A stretch of DNA of 46,497 nucleotides from Terfezia claveryi (GCA_015179025.1 WHUX01000318.1:1-46497), one strand, 5' to 3'; numbered from the stretch's first letter, positions 30,002-41,098 are shown. Translations and numbers: made by a program. Notes: a model not told the origin generated them from the letters alone.

Positions 30002-32234
30002 GAGTCTCAAATTGCGTAACAATCAACACCCACGTGACGATCGACATGCCCCCCCTACCCTAATGCAGTAATCTCTTAATAAATACACCAACTCTTGCAA
30101 TATCCTGGCAAAAGAAACAATGAATATAGGCTAAAATAACTCAAAAAAACGAATATGATAGTGCCAATACGCCACAATTTATCCTGAATCCTCTATAACT
30201 CCAAACCCTCAATACCTCCTAAAACCCCTCCTCTACCATGGCCACCCCGACCACTCCCACCATGTAGCCTACTACGGCCTCTACCAGTAGCCATGGGCTT
30301 CCTATATATTTGCTCTATCACATGTATTAGTATTAGATTAAGCGAATTAGAAGATGTAGAGATATACCAACTACAAAGTGTCATAAATGACATCGCAGTT
30401 TCCAGCCTATGCAAATCAGCCTCCTCGGTATCAAATTTCAAGCGTTTTGTGGCTCTTAATCGATCTACATTCCCACGACCACGCCCTCTAGCACCCTGAG
30501 TACCCCCTCTAGTACTTTTTAACATTACAGGCACCTTCTTTACTTTCTTGGCTTTCTCTTGTTTAGCCAACCTCCGTGCTTCTCGGTTTGTGGCTTTTTC
30601 TGCTTCAAGATCTATAGCAGTTGGAATCCGTACTTTTTCGGCCTTAATGTAGGCTCGATCCAAAGATCAGGGGCCCTGGATTTGCTTTGTTGATCGAGGC
30701 TTTACCTTCTTGCCATTTCGAAGCTGTTTGAGCCCTTGAGTGGCAGGGTCAATAATCTGGTATTGAATAACTCTCTTTTCAAGATGATTGAGCCCTTCAT
30801 CGACAGTTGCTCTTGAATGAGGCATCATGGTTAATTTTGAGAGGGTTGACCGTATGCTAGCTACCTTAACTGGAGTTAAGAGTGGGGGGGTATCTATACT
30901 GGCAACTGTAGCACTGGCAGCAACTCGATCAAGTACTTCCTCTAGTCGGAGTGGCCATATTCCAGTGGCCTCAAATCCACTTATAATATTGGATTTTGTG
31001 AGTCCTTGACCACGTACAATGCAGAAGCAATCCCAGAATTCCGGCTTTCCAAACGGCTGGCTAGGATTGTAATATATGAAGTCCTGGAGGGCAGTACAAT
31101 AGGCCCATGATAGCGGTCCAAAACATGCTACATCTAGAGGTTGCATTAGATGTGTAGAATGTGGTGGAAGGCAATATATGACAATGCCATAGTCGAGACT
31201 GTATTCAACAACAAGGTAAGCAACATGACTACTGTGACCATCCACAATAAGCATGTGCCAAATAGATGGCTCCGCTGGTGGGGGTGCTGTATAGGGGTCA
31301 AAGTACTTAGATATATAATCTAAGCCTAGCTCATCGTCCATATAGCCACTAGGTGACCGACTAAAGGTTGCAGGCCTTGTATCACCCATAGTATACTATC
31401 CATCACAATGAACCTTATTTGCCCATACAATAAATGGTGGTATCACGTGACCTGTGGCAATAATAGTCTCAAGGGAGGAGCAAAACTCTCGATATCCATC
31501 AGTTAATATAACCTTATTGCGGCTATTGGCTTTAGCGTAAACTATTGCCTTTGTTCTACCAACTGCCAGACCTATCATAATGCCCTTTACATCATAGTTC
31601 CATAGGTTTTCGGGTCTGATTTTGTACTGCCGCATAAGACTCTGCAGTGTGTGATACCATTTGGTTTGCTCCTCTTATGTTGCAGTAACTTTAGCTCGAG
31701 ACTTCTCTAGATATTGGCAATACTTGCTGAATACTAGAGTGTCGGGAAAGAAAATGCTCAGCCCAATGGATACCAGGAATAATTTTCGCTTAAGAAGTGC
31801 GAGCTTGCAGAATCCGGATAGCCATTGACACTAGCATTAGTAGTGTGACAGGAAAGTAGAGATCACTCATCCTTCCACACCAGTCAACTATCGCTTCCTC
31901 TTCACCAGTAGTGAGAAGTTGCTGTGATTGCCGAGCTTTAGATCGTGGAGCTTGTACCCTATGGCACCTCTGTCGTAGCATAGTAGGATTTACTCTAAAT
32001 GCTTTGGCTACTTTAGCCTTAGACTCTTTGGGGTGCTTACAAGCATAGTCTATTGCTCGTATCAGTTGCAAATCATGCAATTTGAGCTCTAGTTGTAGCT
32101 GTTTTATCTTTTTAGAGGTTTTTGGTGGCAGGGTGTTGATGATATCGGCAGTACAGCGAAATTCGTGGTATCCAAGTAGGGGTTTGAAATAGCGATCGTC
32201 ACGTGGGTGTCAATCGTTATGCAGTTTGAGACTC
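30002..32234 (-). mobile_element. Tc1/mariner-pogo (Fot1-like) transposon, 2233 bp
   Basis: Terminal inverted repeats of about 45-50 bp with mismatches: GAGTCTCAAATTGCGTAAC at 30002 and the inverted counterpart ending GTTTGAGACTC at 32234. CACCCACGTGACGATCG is shared by both ends (CACGTGACGATCG exactly). A TA dinucleotide flanks each side (30000-30001 and 32235-32236), the target duplication of this superfamily. X module 2 (near 24130) reads CGGCTACATAGCTGGCTGG at the same place without insert. The element encodes one decayed transposase on minus. Confidence 0.85.
30193..32155 (-). pseudogene. pogo/Fot1-like transposase (HTH plus DDE), broken
   Basis: The N-terminal frame (to 31790) has a helix-turn-helix region, AKVAKAFRVNPTMLRQR, as in CENP-B/pogo DNA-binding domains, and EEEAIVDWCGRMSD, the start of the second (CENPB-type) HTH. 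The frame is open upstream to about 32155 without a clear ATG (LPPKTSKKIKQLQL). Between about 31790 and 31690 two frames must be combined, so a frameshift is present. The DDE part shows NYDVKGIMIGLA (first Asp), HMLIVDGHSSHV (second Asp) and HLMQPLDVACFGPL (third Asp). The frame is interrupted by TAG near 31398 (probably a former TGG) and TGA near 30669 (probably a former CGA). The C-terminus is Lys/Arg-rich, then RGRGRG and Gly/Arg repeats ending at 30193. Confidence 0.8.
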
Positions 32235-32583
32235 TACATAGCTTGCTGGTGTAAGAACATAGCAGATGCTAGCTGTAAGTGAATTGTGTTTATCCACCAA
32301 GTGCGTCGGGATAAAGGTTGCATGTATGCTTGCGTCCCAGGCACGGGGCCAACATCCTAGTGCGTCCCAGATGCGAGATCAACTGCCAGCATTGGTGTTG
32401 CGTCCTAGGCGAGGGGGCAACGTTCCAGTGCGTCCAGATGCAAGAGCAACTGCCTAGCATTGGTGTTGTGTCATAGGCGAGGGGGCAACGTTCTAGTGCG
32501 TCCAAATGCATAGGACGCACAGGACGCAAACTCGCGTCCGGACGCTTGGTGGTACATCCTGACGCACATTTTTTTTTGCTGAT

Positions 32584-33580
32584 ATATCAACTGCCCTATC
32601 CTTCCATTTATCTATTCTCACCTCTTTGCTCAGTCTAGGCTCGGCTCCAGATTCAGCTTTATATTCCTTTGGGGGTGATGCAGAAGATCTATGTAGGATT
32701 GATCTCTGTATTTCTACAACCATCTCAGAGCCAAGAAGTTCCATGTTAATGTTCTCAAGATCCATGTTTGGATCTTGGGCAGCAGCTTCACTAACAGAAA
32801 AAGAAGAAAGTTAAGAAGGAGAAAGTAAGGTTTAAGTGTCTATAGGTGCCCAGCCAGTGGGGCTTGGTATCTGACCAGTGGAATTTTCCCTAACCAAAGT
32901 TATCTGCCTAGTAGTAGAATTTTCCTCAACTGAGGTTATCTAACTAGCAGAATTTTCTCCAACATCGGTTTACAGCTGTGAACCAGCCACAGCCTTCTTT
33001 CCCACTTTGTATCTTTCTGATATAGCTCTATTAGCTATATCATGTGAAGTTAGCCAAGCAACTTTCTTTTTCTTCTTAGTAGCTAGCTGCTCTTTAACCC
33101 TAGCCTCTAAAATAAGCTTTACTGCTGCCCAATCCACTTGTTTCTCCGAAAACACTGTAAGCTCCCTTAAAAAATCCTCGGCCGGCCATGGCGGTATGAG
33201 GTCCCCTGCCTGGTCTTCGCACTATACACTCCAGGTTACTTTCTGCCTGTCTTTTGCCTTACCTTCTCTTCAATCCAACTCTGAATAGATGTCCACTAAA
33301 GGGAGGATGATTGAGGTAAAGCTGTACTTAGCATTGGCAGTCACCCTATCTACTTGCATTACTGTATAGTCTTCATTTATCCAGGCCTCGATGAGCTCCT
33401 TCTGGAACTATGCTGCAAATGAGATCTGTTCTATCTGTTCTTAAGTTAGCCTAGAACTTCCAAGGCTAACTCCCACCTTTAAGGTCCATCGAGCTTAGAC
33501 AGCTCATTACTATATCTTATTCGGAGCCCGTGACTCCTATTCACTAACTTTCCAGTGATATTGGTGATTTCGGTAAACAT
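32584..33580 (-). pseudogene. Unknown Lys-rich protein frame, possible Gag, cut by X module 3
   Basis: Minus strand, likely start MFTEITNITGKLVNRSHGLR (ATG at 33580), then a frame change near 33480. The second frame carries TEEQIEQISF-like and WINEDYTVMQVDRVTANAKY pieces. Then comes a strong stretch, VDWAAVKLILEARVKEQLAT, followed by KKKKK and AWLTSHDIANRAISERYKVG (about 33140-32980). Stops follow, and the last part (MDLENINMELLGSEMVVEI) runs up to the X boundary at 32583. It is helical and basic, in the place and style of a retrotransposon Gag or ORF1, but no zinc knuckle is visible and I do not recognise the family. Confidence 0.4.
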
Positions 33581-34025
33581 TATTATGATGAGAAATGGAG
33601 TTTGAAGGTTGTAAGGAAGATGGAGAGGATTGGTAGTATTTATACTGAAGGGTATGTTGAATTTGGGTGGCATTGGCATTTTCCAAATTATTCTTTCTGG
33701 CTTCCATTCAGTTTGAGAGTGTTCAAGTGACTCTTTTTTCTAGATTCCACTTTATTCCACTTTGTTGTGAATTTCTTTTTATTTGTAGGAACATTCTGCA
33801 AACAACCAAGTTCCATTCCATCTCTTACCCTGAACTTCTTTCTGTCCTTGACTATTTCCAACACCTGCTTTTCATGGTCTATTCTTTTCGATGCGTCCCC
33901 TCAGCCTGCTTTTCAGTTGAGACATTCTATACATTTCTAGAAACGTTCTGTAAGAATTACCCCAATTCTTTTTTATTTAAATACCTTAGCTAGAAGAACC
34001 TTTTTGCCTCTTCAAAAACAAAAGA
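33581..34025. other. No recognisable feature
   Basis: AT-rich sequence. The 108-codon plus frame at 33667-33993 is rich in Phe, Leu, Cys and Ser, as expected from T-rich DNA, and shows no domain. Confidence 0.5.
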
Positions 34026-34440
34026 CACTTCATACTGCACATGTAACTTGTCCTACATGTGTGATAGAAAAAAAGATAGACTGTATTATATATGCAACCT
34101 GTCCTATATGTATGATAGAAAAACACAGGCTATATCATACATATAACCCGTCCTACATGTACGATAGAAAAATATAGACTGTATCATACACGTAACCTAT
34201 CCTACATATATGATAGAAAAAACACAGGCTATATCATATACGTAACCCATCTTATATGTGCAATAGAAAAACACAGACTGTATCACATATGTAACCTATC
34301 CTATATATGTGATAGAAAAAACATAGGCTATATCGCAAACATAACCCATCCTACATGTGACATAAAAAAATACAGACTATATAATACCCATAACACATCC
34401 TATATGTATGATAGATAAAACACAGACTGTATCATCCTAT
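34026..34440 (+). repeat. ~50-bp tandem repeat with dimeric (~99-bp) organisation
   Basis: Eight units of about 50 bp with the common core CCTACATGTATGATAGAAAAA. Neighbouring units alternate: one type reads GACTGTATC and AACCTATCC, the other GGCTATATC and AACCCGTCC or AACCCATCC. The pattern holds over the first six units and decays in the last two. No coding frame. Confidence 0.75.
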
Positions 34441-35060
34441 TAGTATATCAATAATACTCAAGAGGGTTGATAGAATAGGGCCCTCTTAATCTTTACTAAT
34501 TATATCGGTCATAGACTAGATAAAAGTTGTGATGTTAATTGGAATATGTATGAGTGGTAGTAGCTTGGAGGGTGTATGTATGTGGGTGAATACTAAGACT
34601 GCATCAAGTGTTTAGGTTTTGTACGTAGGTGCAGTCTTGGTATATCCCAATATAGTAATTTTTAATATCCAAGTATATAATTTGCTTGAGCAGTCTCAGT
34701 TCTTAAAGTAATAGTAGTCTGGTTAAGTAATAGAATTTTTGTTTTATAATTAATTTGCTATTCTTTAAAGTAATGGATAGTAAATTGTATAGTATATAAA
34801 TATTTTAGCTAGTATTCATAGTTATTAAGTAAATAACTTTTACCTTCAAGTTAGTTGAACTTTAGAAAGCAACCTTACTATTCTTTATATCTTTTAGACT
34901 TCAAGATCAGATCTAAGTAATATCTACTATAGACTTCTCATTATAAACAATTCTCTTGCTTGTTGTTGTTTCAAGTATTAGAAATGTATATAGTAGGTAT
35001 ATAGTATATATCTTTATTATAATATATATATAGAATAGTTAAATACAAATTAATTATTTA
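34441..35060. other. No recognisable feature
   Basis: AT-rich intergenic sequence of about 620 bp without a supported gene, repeat or hairpin that I could see. Confidence 0.45.
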
Positions 35061-35061
35061 G

Positions 35062-35133
35062 TGTGGCTTGGTCTAGTTGGTAGTTGTTAACTTGTAAATT
35101 GTTAGTACCCAAGTTCGATTCTGTAAGACGCTG
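35062..35133 (+). tRNA. Degenerate tRNA-like sequence (pseudo-tRNA or SINE head)
   Basis: An A-box-like TGGTCTAGTTGG (35069-35080) and a B-box-like AGTTCGATTCT (35112-35122) stand at tRNA spacing in a 72-nt frame, and a T run begins at 35137, as for a Pol III terminator. The acceptor arm TGTGGCT can pair with AGACGCT at about five of seven positions. The T-loop TTCGATT is good but its stem is weak, and the anticodon arm around CTTGTAAATT pairs poorly, so no amino acid can be assigned (TGT or GTA are both possible). It is most likely an inactivated tRNA gene or a tRNA-derived repeat. Confidence 0.35.
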
Positions 35134-35299
35134 CAATTTTTTTTCCTATATGCTTTCATTGAACAGACATAGTGATTCCTTAATACACCATATATAGTAG
35201 TAATCTCTCATACTCTTGTACTTGTAGTACTAATACCCTATCACTAGCTTTGCAAAAAACAAAAGGAACTACTATAAGTAAAAAAGCTCTATATATCTA

Positions 35300-36281
35300 C
35301 TAAGGAAACTCTGCCTCTACAAGGGCCTCTTCATCACTATCCAAAGAAACTATCTGTTGCTTTAATGACTTTAGCATATCAATGCCTTCATTAACCAATA
35401 CAGAATCCCAATAAAATAGACCTTGGCTCATTAGGGTATTTGCACCTCCCTTCCTCTTTTTTATTGAGGAAAGTCATGCCCTTATTTATATTTTCATGTC
35501 CTGTAAAGCCTTAACTTAGACCATTTTCTCCATCTAATTTGCAATTCCAGCTTCATTCTTGGTTCAGTTCTATTATCATGCTTCCACTATTAATACTTTA
35601 TGTAGGCTTCCTACTATAATACCAGCAATACTACATAGAAACACGGTAACTTACCTTAATTTTCTGAATATAACCTTCAAACTGTGGCATATCCTCAACA
35701 TTAAGTTTGCTTAAGAGTTCTAAAAATACCTCTTTGGGCCTACTTCCTCGCAAACTATTATTATAAATATATGCATGCAGGATAGCTTCTTCATTATCTC
35801 CTAATGCAAAAACCTGCTCCTAAGTTAGTATATATTATGTCAGAACTTAGGTTCATACCTTACCTCATGTCCAAGCTCTTGAGCTAGAATTCACTTCCCC
35901 ATTTCTTTCTCCGTTAGCTCTGTTGCTTCAAGAGTGTCTTACTCATTTGCAATTTGTGATGTGTAGCCTCTTTTATATTTTCTTTGGCTTGCCTTTAGCC
36001 TTGCACTTTTGTTTTCAACAGAATGTAAAACCTCCCTTATTAGTTTAACATTCAAATTTACTTTTCATTGTATTAGCACCTACTTTAGACATATTCTTCT
36101 TTGTCAGTGACTGAGAGATTGAAGGGATCATTGTAGATATAATAGGTGAATGTGGGGTTGATGCATTGTAGTGGGACAAATTGGAGGATAAAGTACTGGT
36201 ACCAGTAGGTTGGGGTGAGTCTGTTCTGATTGTGAGTTGGGCTCTGGTTGTAGGGTTGTGAGTATAGTGTGGTGAAAACAA
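35300..36281 (-). pseudogene. Spliced unknown protein gene, C-to-T decayed
   Basis: Three coding pieces on minus. The first, from about 36281, begins with a Ser/Thr/Pro-rich stretch and, after a frame change near 36070, reads VKLIREVLHSVENKSARLKA and EATELTEKEMGK. It ends with LAQELGHE at 35864. A 44-nt candidate intron (35863-35820) has GTAAGG at the donor and TACTAAC...TTAG at the acceptor. Exon 2 (35819-35655) is 55 codons without a stop (EQVFALGDNEEAILHAYIYN ... GYIQKIK). A GTAAGT donor follows at 35654. The last exon, from about 35560, reads LSSIKKRKGGANTLMSQGLF and ends DSDEEALVEAEFP at TAG 35302-35300, with several TAA/TAG/TGA stops that would be Gln, Trp or Arg before C-to-T or G-to-A change. 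I do not recognise the family. Splicing argues against an ordinary Gag. Confidence 0.5.
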
Positions 36282-36530
36282 ACCACCAAAGCCAGAAGTT
36301 TAATATTGAGTTCTTATCAGTACCTACTGAGATGCTAGTGCAAGCCAGACTTATAAGAACCTTATAGAAATTCTATGTGTTGTCATTCATATATATATGA
36401 CTCTAAATCCCATAGTAAGTTACCAAACACAACATGCCGTAACACCTCCACTCTACTCTACTCAAACTAACCTCATTACAGTCACTTCACCGACACACTC
36501 ACTTATACTCTACTAGCTAACATTATAATA

Positions 36531-37375
36531 ATGTCATATTCTGGTTCTACCACAATGGCTTGAAACTTAATGGGAGTTTCTATGAACTTTATTTGGAGCA
36601 AGATTGGGCAGGAGGCTGCAGATACTATTTATGAACGCAAGGGTAGACTGACCAGTCTAACTAATGAAGAATTTGATCATTTAAGAAGCCGACTCAGGCC
36701 TTGAAGTGATCAATATATAAAGGTTTTGTACATGATTTGTCTTGAGTAAATCTATACTTTTGGATAGAAAGACTAATATAATAGTACTTATTTTAGAATG
36801 CGATTGATAGCTGCATACTTGCCCCTCAACAAGAACTGCAATAGGGAATTCTTGATATGATTGCAAAAGAAGAACTCAATATACCAAATGAGCCTGAGGC
36901 AGTAATACTAGCATCTCCAGACTTTGAACCATTATGGTTACCAACTCCTCTTAGTATTAACCAACTATACCATAGCCAAGCTCTTCTAGATCTAGGCCCG
37001 ATGGTCCCAGAACTAAGCCCAGTACAATTAGGGCCTTGCTATGAGATTGGTATGTTTATTATTAAGATTCTCGAAAATGTCTTCCATACCATAGTGTCTG
37101 CCCTCATTGGATCTATCAGATATTCCCTACCTAATCCTTCATAGATTACTAAGTTAATGAAGTTAAAGCCCTATACAAAATTCTAAATTGAATGAAGTCT
37201 TTCACACTTGGAAATGTTACAGAATTAGGTGAATTAGTATAATAAATTTCAGAAACTATCTAAGAATTCTTAGACCAAAAAGTATAGATATAGGCACATT
37301 TCTGAGAGGGAGCTTTAGGACCTTCAATCACAACTAGATCAAATGAAGTTCTAGCTCTGTATTTACTTTTCCTTC
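36531..37375 (+). pseudogene. Divergent unknown protein gene, C-to-T decayed
   Basis: Starts at ATG 36531 (MSYSGSTTMA, then a TGA that would be Trp), 250 bp from the start of the minus-strand gene and pointing away from it. Exon 1 reads IGQEAADTIYERKGRLTSLT and NEEFDHLRSRLRP. A possible intron with GT donor near 36721 and TTATTTTAG acceptor near 36792 joins it to NAIDSCILAPQQELQ. The best block is 36857-37141 (EELNIPNEPEAVILASPDFE; LGPMVPELSPVQLGPCYEIG). The same frame continues with TAG/TAA codons in Gln-like places to ERELQDLQSQLDQMKF-like coiled coil near 37340. The family is not recognised. Confidence 0.45.
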
Positions 37376-37640
37376 ATAGGTGATATGTGGGGTGTTTTGT
37401 TATTCTTTTTTATCTTTTTCAAGAGTGAAATATAGGGTGTCTTTATTTTATTTTATTATTCTTTTTTATTCTTTTTTCTTTTCTTGTTTTGTTTTATTTC
37501 TTTTAAATAAGTAGTTGCAATGTGTAGCTTTGTTTATTTGATTTTTTTTTTTCTCTATTGTATAGGGTTTGTTTGATTTCTTTGTTAAACTCATATAGGG
37601 TGGCTTTTTTTTTTTTTTTTTTTGATGGTTATGTAAAAAA
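37376..37640 (+). repeat. Poly-T and TTTTATT-rich tract
   Basis: T-rich low-complexity DNA ending in a run of about 24 T at 37600-37623. On minus it would be a long poly-A, which is compatible with a retroposed 3' end, but no matching element body was seen. Confidence 0.5.
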
Positions 37641-38107
37641 GAATAATTGTTTTATGGCATATATTAAGTATCAAACTTATATATAAACTACATAACAACA
37701 ATCTATTAGCTCACAACAAGCTATTGGCCTATTCCTCACCTTCCTGGCCTTCCATATCCCAACTATACATATCCTGCTCTTTCATATTGATATCATTACT
37801 CTCGCCTTCACTGAATCGTAGCTGCTTCTCTGCCAAAGTCTTCAAGATTGCTTGGCTATTCCCAGTATCCTGTGATTGAACAACCTTCTCTATCTATTGT
37901 TAATCCCCACATTCCTTTGGCCATAATACTCTTAGCCTAGCATTCTTTAGGCTCTCCAAAAACATACCTGACTGGCATGGAACTGACTTCATCAGTTTAT
38001 TTAGGTGTTTTATATGTTCGTCTTGATTGAAGTAGTGTAAGTTAAAGGTATTAGAGATTGGAAGAATTATAGGACTAACTCACTTATTACTTTCAGTAAA
38101 GCATTAG

Positions 38108-40250
38108 TGTCATAGAGGTCCTATTGACTAATAGTACTCTTGTGACTATTAGGACGGCCGTAATTTCCTGCCGCAACTATATCTATTCCACAATACAGAA
38201 TATCAATCCTATAGCAGTAAAGTTTAGTCCAACAATAGTTCCTCGCCATGGATCTTATTTCGCAATACAAAATAAATCCTTTATTACTTAAAGGTAAAGT
38301 TAACTCAAGACTTAGAACTTTATAGGCTTCATATACTCAAGGTACTCTTGCTTTCAAATACTCACTGGTAGTAGAATAAATTCAACCAGAACTACTTGCA
38401 CTATTTATATCCTATAGTATTTATAGATATTCTTATGATAAAAATATTTTATAAATACAGGCCTACCTATCACCTTGAAATTTCTTCCTAAGTGTAATAC
38501 TATTCACAGCTTTTTTAATACAGTTGGTATCTGTACTTATTGTCACAGGTTACAAACCTGAACATAGACATTATTTGTAATGAATGGTACTAGACAGTAT
38601 TCATTCAGTACCATTTGTACAATCTATATCCGTAGGCACGGACGTTTGTGTATTTCAGTTCTGTTGAGGTAAGATCTAAGAAGGGTAGGGAGATTACTAT
38701 GTGGGATGTTCCCAGAGGGAACAGTAATTAACTAGTGTAATCTATCCTATATGATTTGTGCTATCTAAGCTATATGATCTTGATCTGATCCGAATATAGG
38801 CTTGCTTGCTCTGTGTGCTTACTTGTTGCTTCTTGTCTTTCTGTGGATTCCAGAGTGAATCCAGTGGCCTATTTATACTCCTCTGAGATCTGATGACTAA
38901 GGAAATAAATACAATAAAGGGTGGCACACCAGAAGGTGGTGCACTATACAAAAGGGGTTATATGGCCATAGTAATGAGTCACATGCCTTAAACGATGGTT
39001 ATGTGGCGATAGTAATGAGTCACACGCCTTAAAATAGAGGTCACGAGGCCATAATGAGGCTGTGCTCATATAGCAAGTTCTATGGAAGTTCCCATGGCAA
39101 ATTCCGCGTGCTATGGATACTTATAAAGCAACAGGAGGTGGTAGAAGGCTAGTCCTTCAACCGAGAGGCTTAGTTATATAATATGGTAGTAATATAGGAA
39201 ATACAAAAGTATATAATCAATTATATAAGCAATGAAATAACGTTCTCCATTACATTATTTCCATACTTGTATATTATATATACTTCGCATATAGCTCGCT
39301 TATACTATTAAAGAACACTTAGCTGAAACAACTGAATTCAATCTCAGATGCTTTACAAATCCTAGATACTATCTAATTTCCACTCGACAATATCTATAGG
39401 CATCTAATTGTGTTTTCGGCAATATTCACTTAATAGTATTTAGTGTCCATTGAAAATAATTTTCAGCTGTATATAACTCTATAAATAGAGAACCGTGGGT
39501 CACAAGTAGATTACTATTGGAACGGTATTAATGCAAAGAAGATTATAGAATCTTAGTTTATCTCAATACCCAAATTATTCATAGAGTTATTACCAATAAT
39601 AAGTAAACCTCCTTATAGACCTATATGACTATATTAAAAGTATTATATCTCTATGAGTTTAACTCCGATTATAAAAGAGATTGCATTAATGGCATCAGGA
39701 CAAACAGTAGGCCTAGATTGAACCTTGAAACATTTAATTTGGAGAACTTTATGTTTTAGCCCTACCTTTGGGCTCTGTCCTGAGTGCACTCCCTTATAGT
39801 ATCACTAGACACACTTTGGTCTATAGCGTGCCCTTATGGCTTCATTTTTTAATTTATTTTTCCAGAATTATTTTCCTGCAGTTCAGGGTAATAATTCAAT
39901 GTACAGGAAAATGCCAAGACTTCAGAGTAACAGATAATAGCTAGTACATATATGTATATAGATAGTGTATTAATCTGGGTATAACAATTGAACTATTAAC
40001 TGGATACTTATGAAACTTAAACCGTAGGTCTTTCAAGGGTCTATGGACGTTCTATAAGGGTCTTAACTATCTAAGATGATTATAAACCATTCCGAGGTTT
40101 ATACCTATTTCATATACTTAATTCTTATAGGTAAGTATTAGAAATGTTTGCACCAAACTGCTAAGGGTGCACCTAGAGTCTATACAGATTCTAGGGTCAT
40201 TTTATAATGGCCCAAGTACCTTTGGTAGGGCTGGATATCACCCCGTGACA
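38108..40250 (-). mobile_element. TGTCAC-family solo LTR copy 5, strongly decayed, with nested insertion
   Basis: TGTCATAGAG at 38108 and CCCCGTGACA ending 40250. Without the nested 679-bp LTR and its 5-bp duplication the length is 1459 bp, equal to the other copies. Compared with copies 2 and 3 it shows many C-to-T and G-to-A changes (for example GATAGCGCTC becoming AATAGTACTC), so it is the oldest or most mutated copy. The flanks ATTAG (38103-38107) and AATAG (40251-40255) look like a target duplication with one mismatch. Confidence 0.8.
38576..39254 (+). mobile_element. Second-family solo LTR (679 bp) nested in LTR copy 5
   Basis: TGTAATGAATGG at 38576 and CTCCATTACA ending 39254 form inverted ends (TGTAATG/CATTACA). 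The flanks are TTATT on both sides (38571-38575 and 39255-39259), an exact 5-bp target duplication inside a stretch present without insert in the other TGTCAC LTRs. No other copy of this LTR is in the window, so orientation is arbitrary. The small minus frame within it is not supported. Confidence 0.85.
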
Positions 40251-41098
40251 AATAGTATATTCTTTTCTTACTTGGTCTCTACTTTTAACTACTTTTTGAG
40301 CTACAGCCTCTCTAGCTTTCTTTTTAATCATTCTACCATGAATGGGCAGCTCAAACTGCAGAATACAAACCTTTTTGATATTCTGAAGGACGGCAAACTT
40401 CTATGCAAGCCTCTCAGTTACAATATGCAGTTTATCTTTTAAAGAAGCTGCCATTAAGATTATATGAATCCCTAACTCCTGAGTATAATTACAATGTAAG
40501 GTATAGGATAGTTAAAAGTGCTCTATCTACCAGTACCCTTTCGGATTGGCCTTGCGATTGGCTAGTTACTTACTGAGTTGGACAATACTTACAAGACCTT
40601 TTTCTATACCTTTACTACTAGGTTTGTAACAATTTTAATCCCATAAATAAGATCTTGCTTCTCTGCTTCAATCATGTCATTGAGTTCCTCTTTTCTTTTC
40701 GCTGTGTATATATGCTCCTTAGCATACTTGACCAGTTGGCCTCGTAGCTCTTTACTACTTTTCTTCAATTTGGCTAGCATCTACTTTGCGGCCACTCACA
40801 GGCTTATGTTCTAGGCATTTGGCTTATATGTCCTGGTTCTTATAGCTATAGTAGGTAGGCCCTTCTTGATATCATTAATTGTATATTTGAAGTCCTTTCG
40901 TTGTTCAGCACATAAACTCCGAATTCCTTGAATGAAGATTTCCACAATCTCTTTGCTTTTGATTTCAAACTTATTACCTTCCACTTCTTTAAGATTAGAC
41001 ATTCTAATTGATTTACTTATGGGTGTCTGTAGGTATAGATGAGTTATTGAGGGCCTCACCTGATGGAATATGTAGTTGTTATAGAATGTTGAAAAGGC

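Larger units (their letters stand above)
29471..32583 (+). repeat. X module copy 3, split by a pogo transposon
   Basis: The left part at 29471-30001 has the AATTCCTACGAGATATATC box, the AGTACGGCACCC-type block and the 12-bp GAGCGAG array (29790-29885). The right part at 32235-32583 has GCTTGCTGGTGTAAGAACATAG, then the GCGTCC minisatellite and the end ATTTTTTTTTGCTGAT. Joining the two parts at the TA dinucleotide gives the same order as the uninterrupted X module 2. Confidence 0.65.
37731..41098 (-). pseudogene. Spliced unknown protein gene split by a solo LTR
   Basis: The 5' part (41098-40251) reads FSTFYNNYIFHQ, then MSNLKEVEGNKFEIKSKEIV, ELRGQLVKYAKEHIY, and ends ARE..QKVVKSRDQVRKEYTI. It is interrupted by TAG/TGA/TAA codons and by parts I could not join with confidence around 40450-40620. 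An LTR at 38108-40250 follows. Behind it the frame resumes in phase (ALLKVI) once one copy of the 5-bp target duplication is removed. A 62-nt candidate intron, 38083-38022, has a GTGAGT donor. Then come EHIKHLNKLMKSVPCQSGMF, LKNARLRVLWPKECGD, SQAILKTLAEKQLRFSEGES and an acidic end, TAG at about 37731. Charged and helical; family not recognised. It is truncated upstream by an LTR fragment. Confidence 0.45.

Noticed and set aside
33667..33993. 108-codon plus frame rich in Phe and Leu
   Set aside because: T-rich DNA, no domain or membrane pattern beyond what composition gives, and no support from neighbours.
37600..37623. Poly-T run as the poly-A tail of a retroposon on minus
   Set aside because: No target duplication or element body ending there could be seen, so it is listed only as low-complexity sequence.
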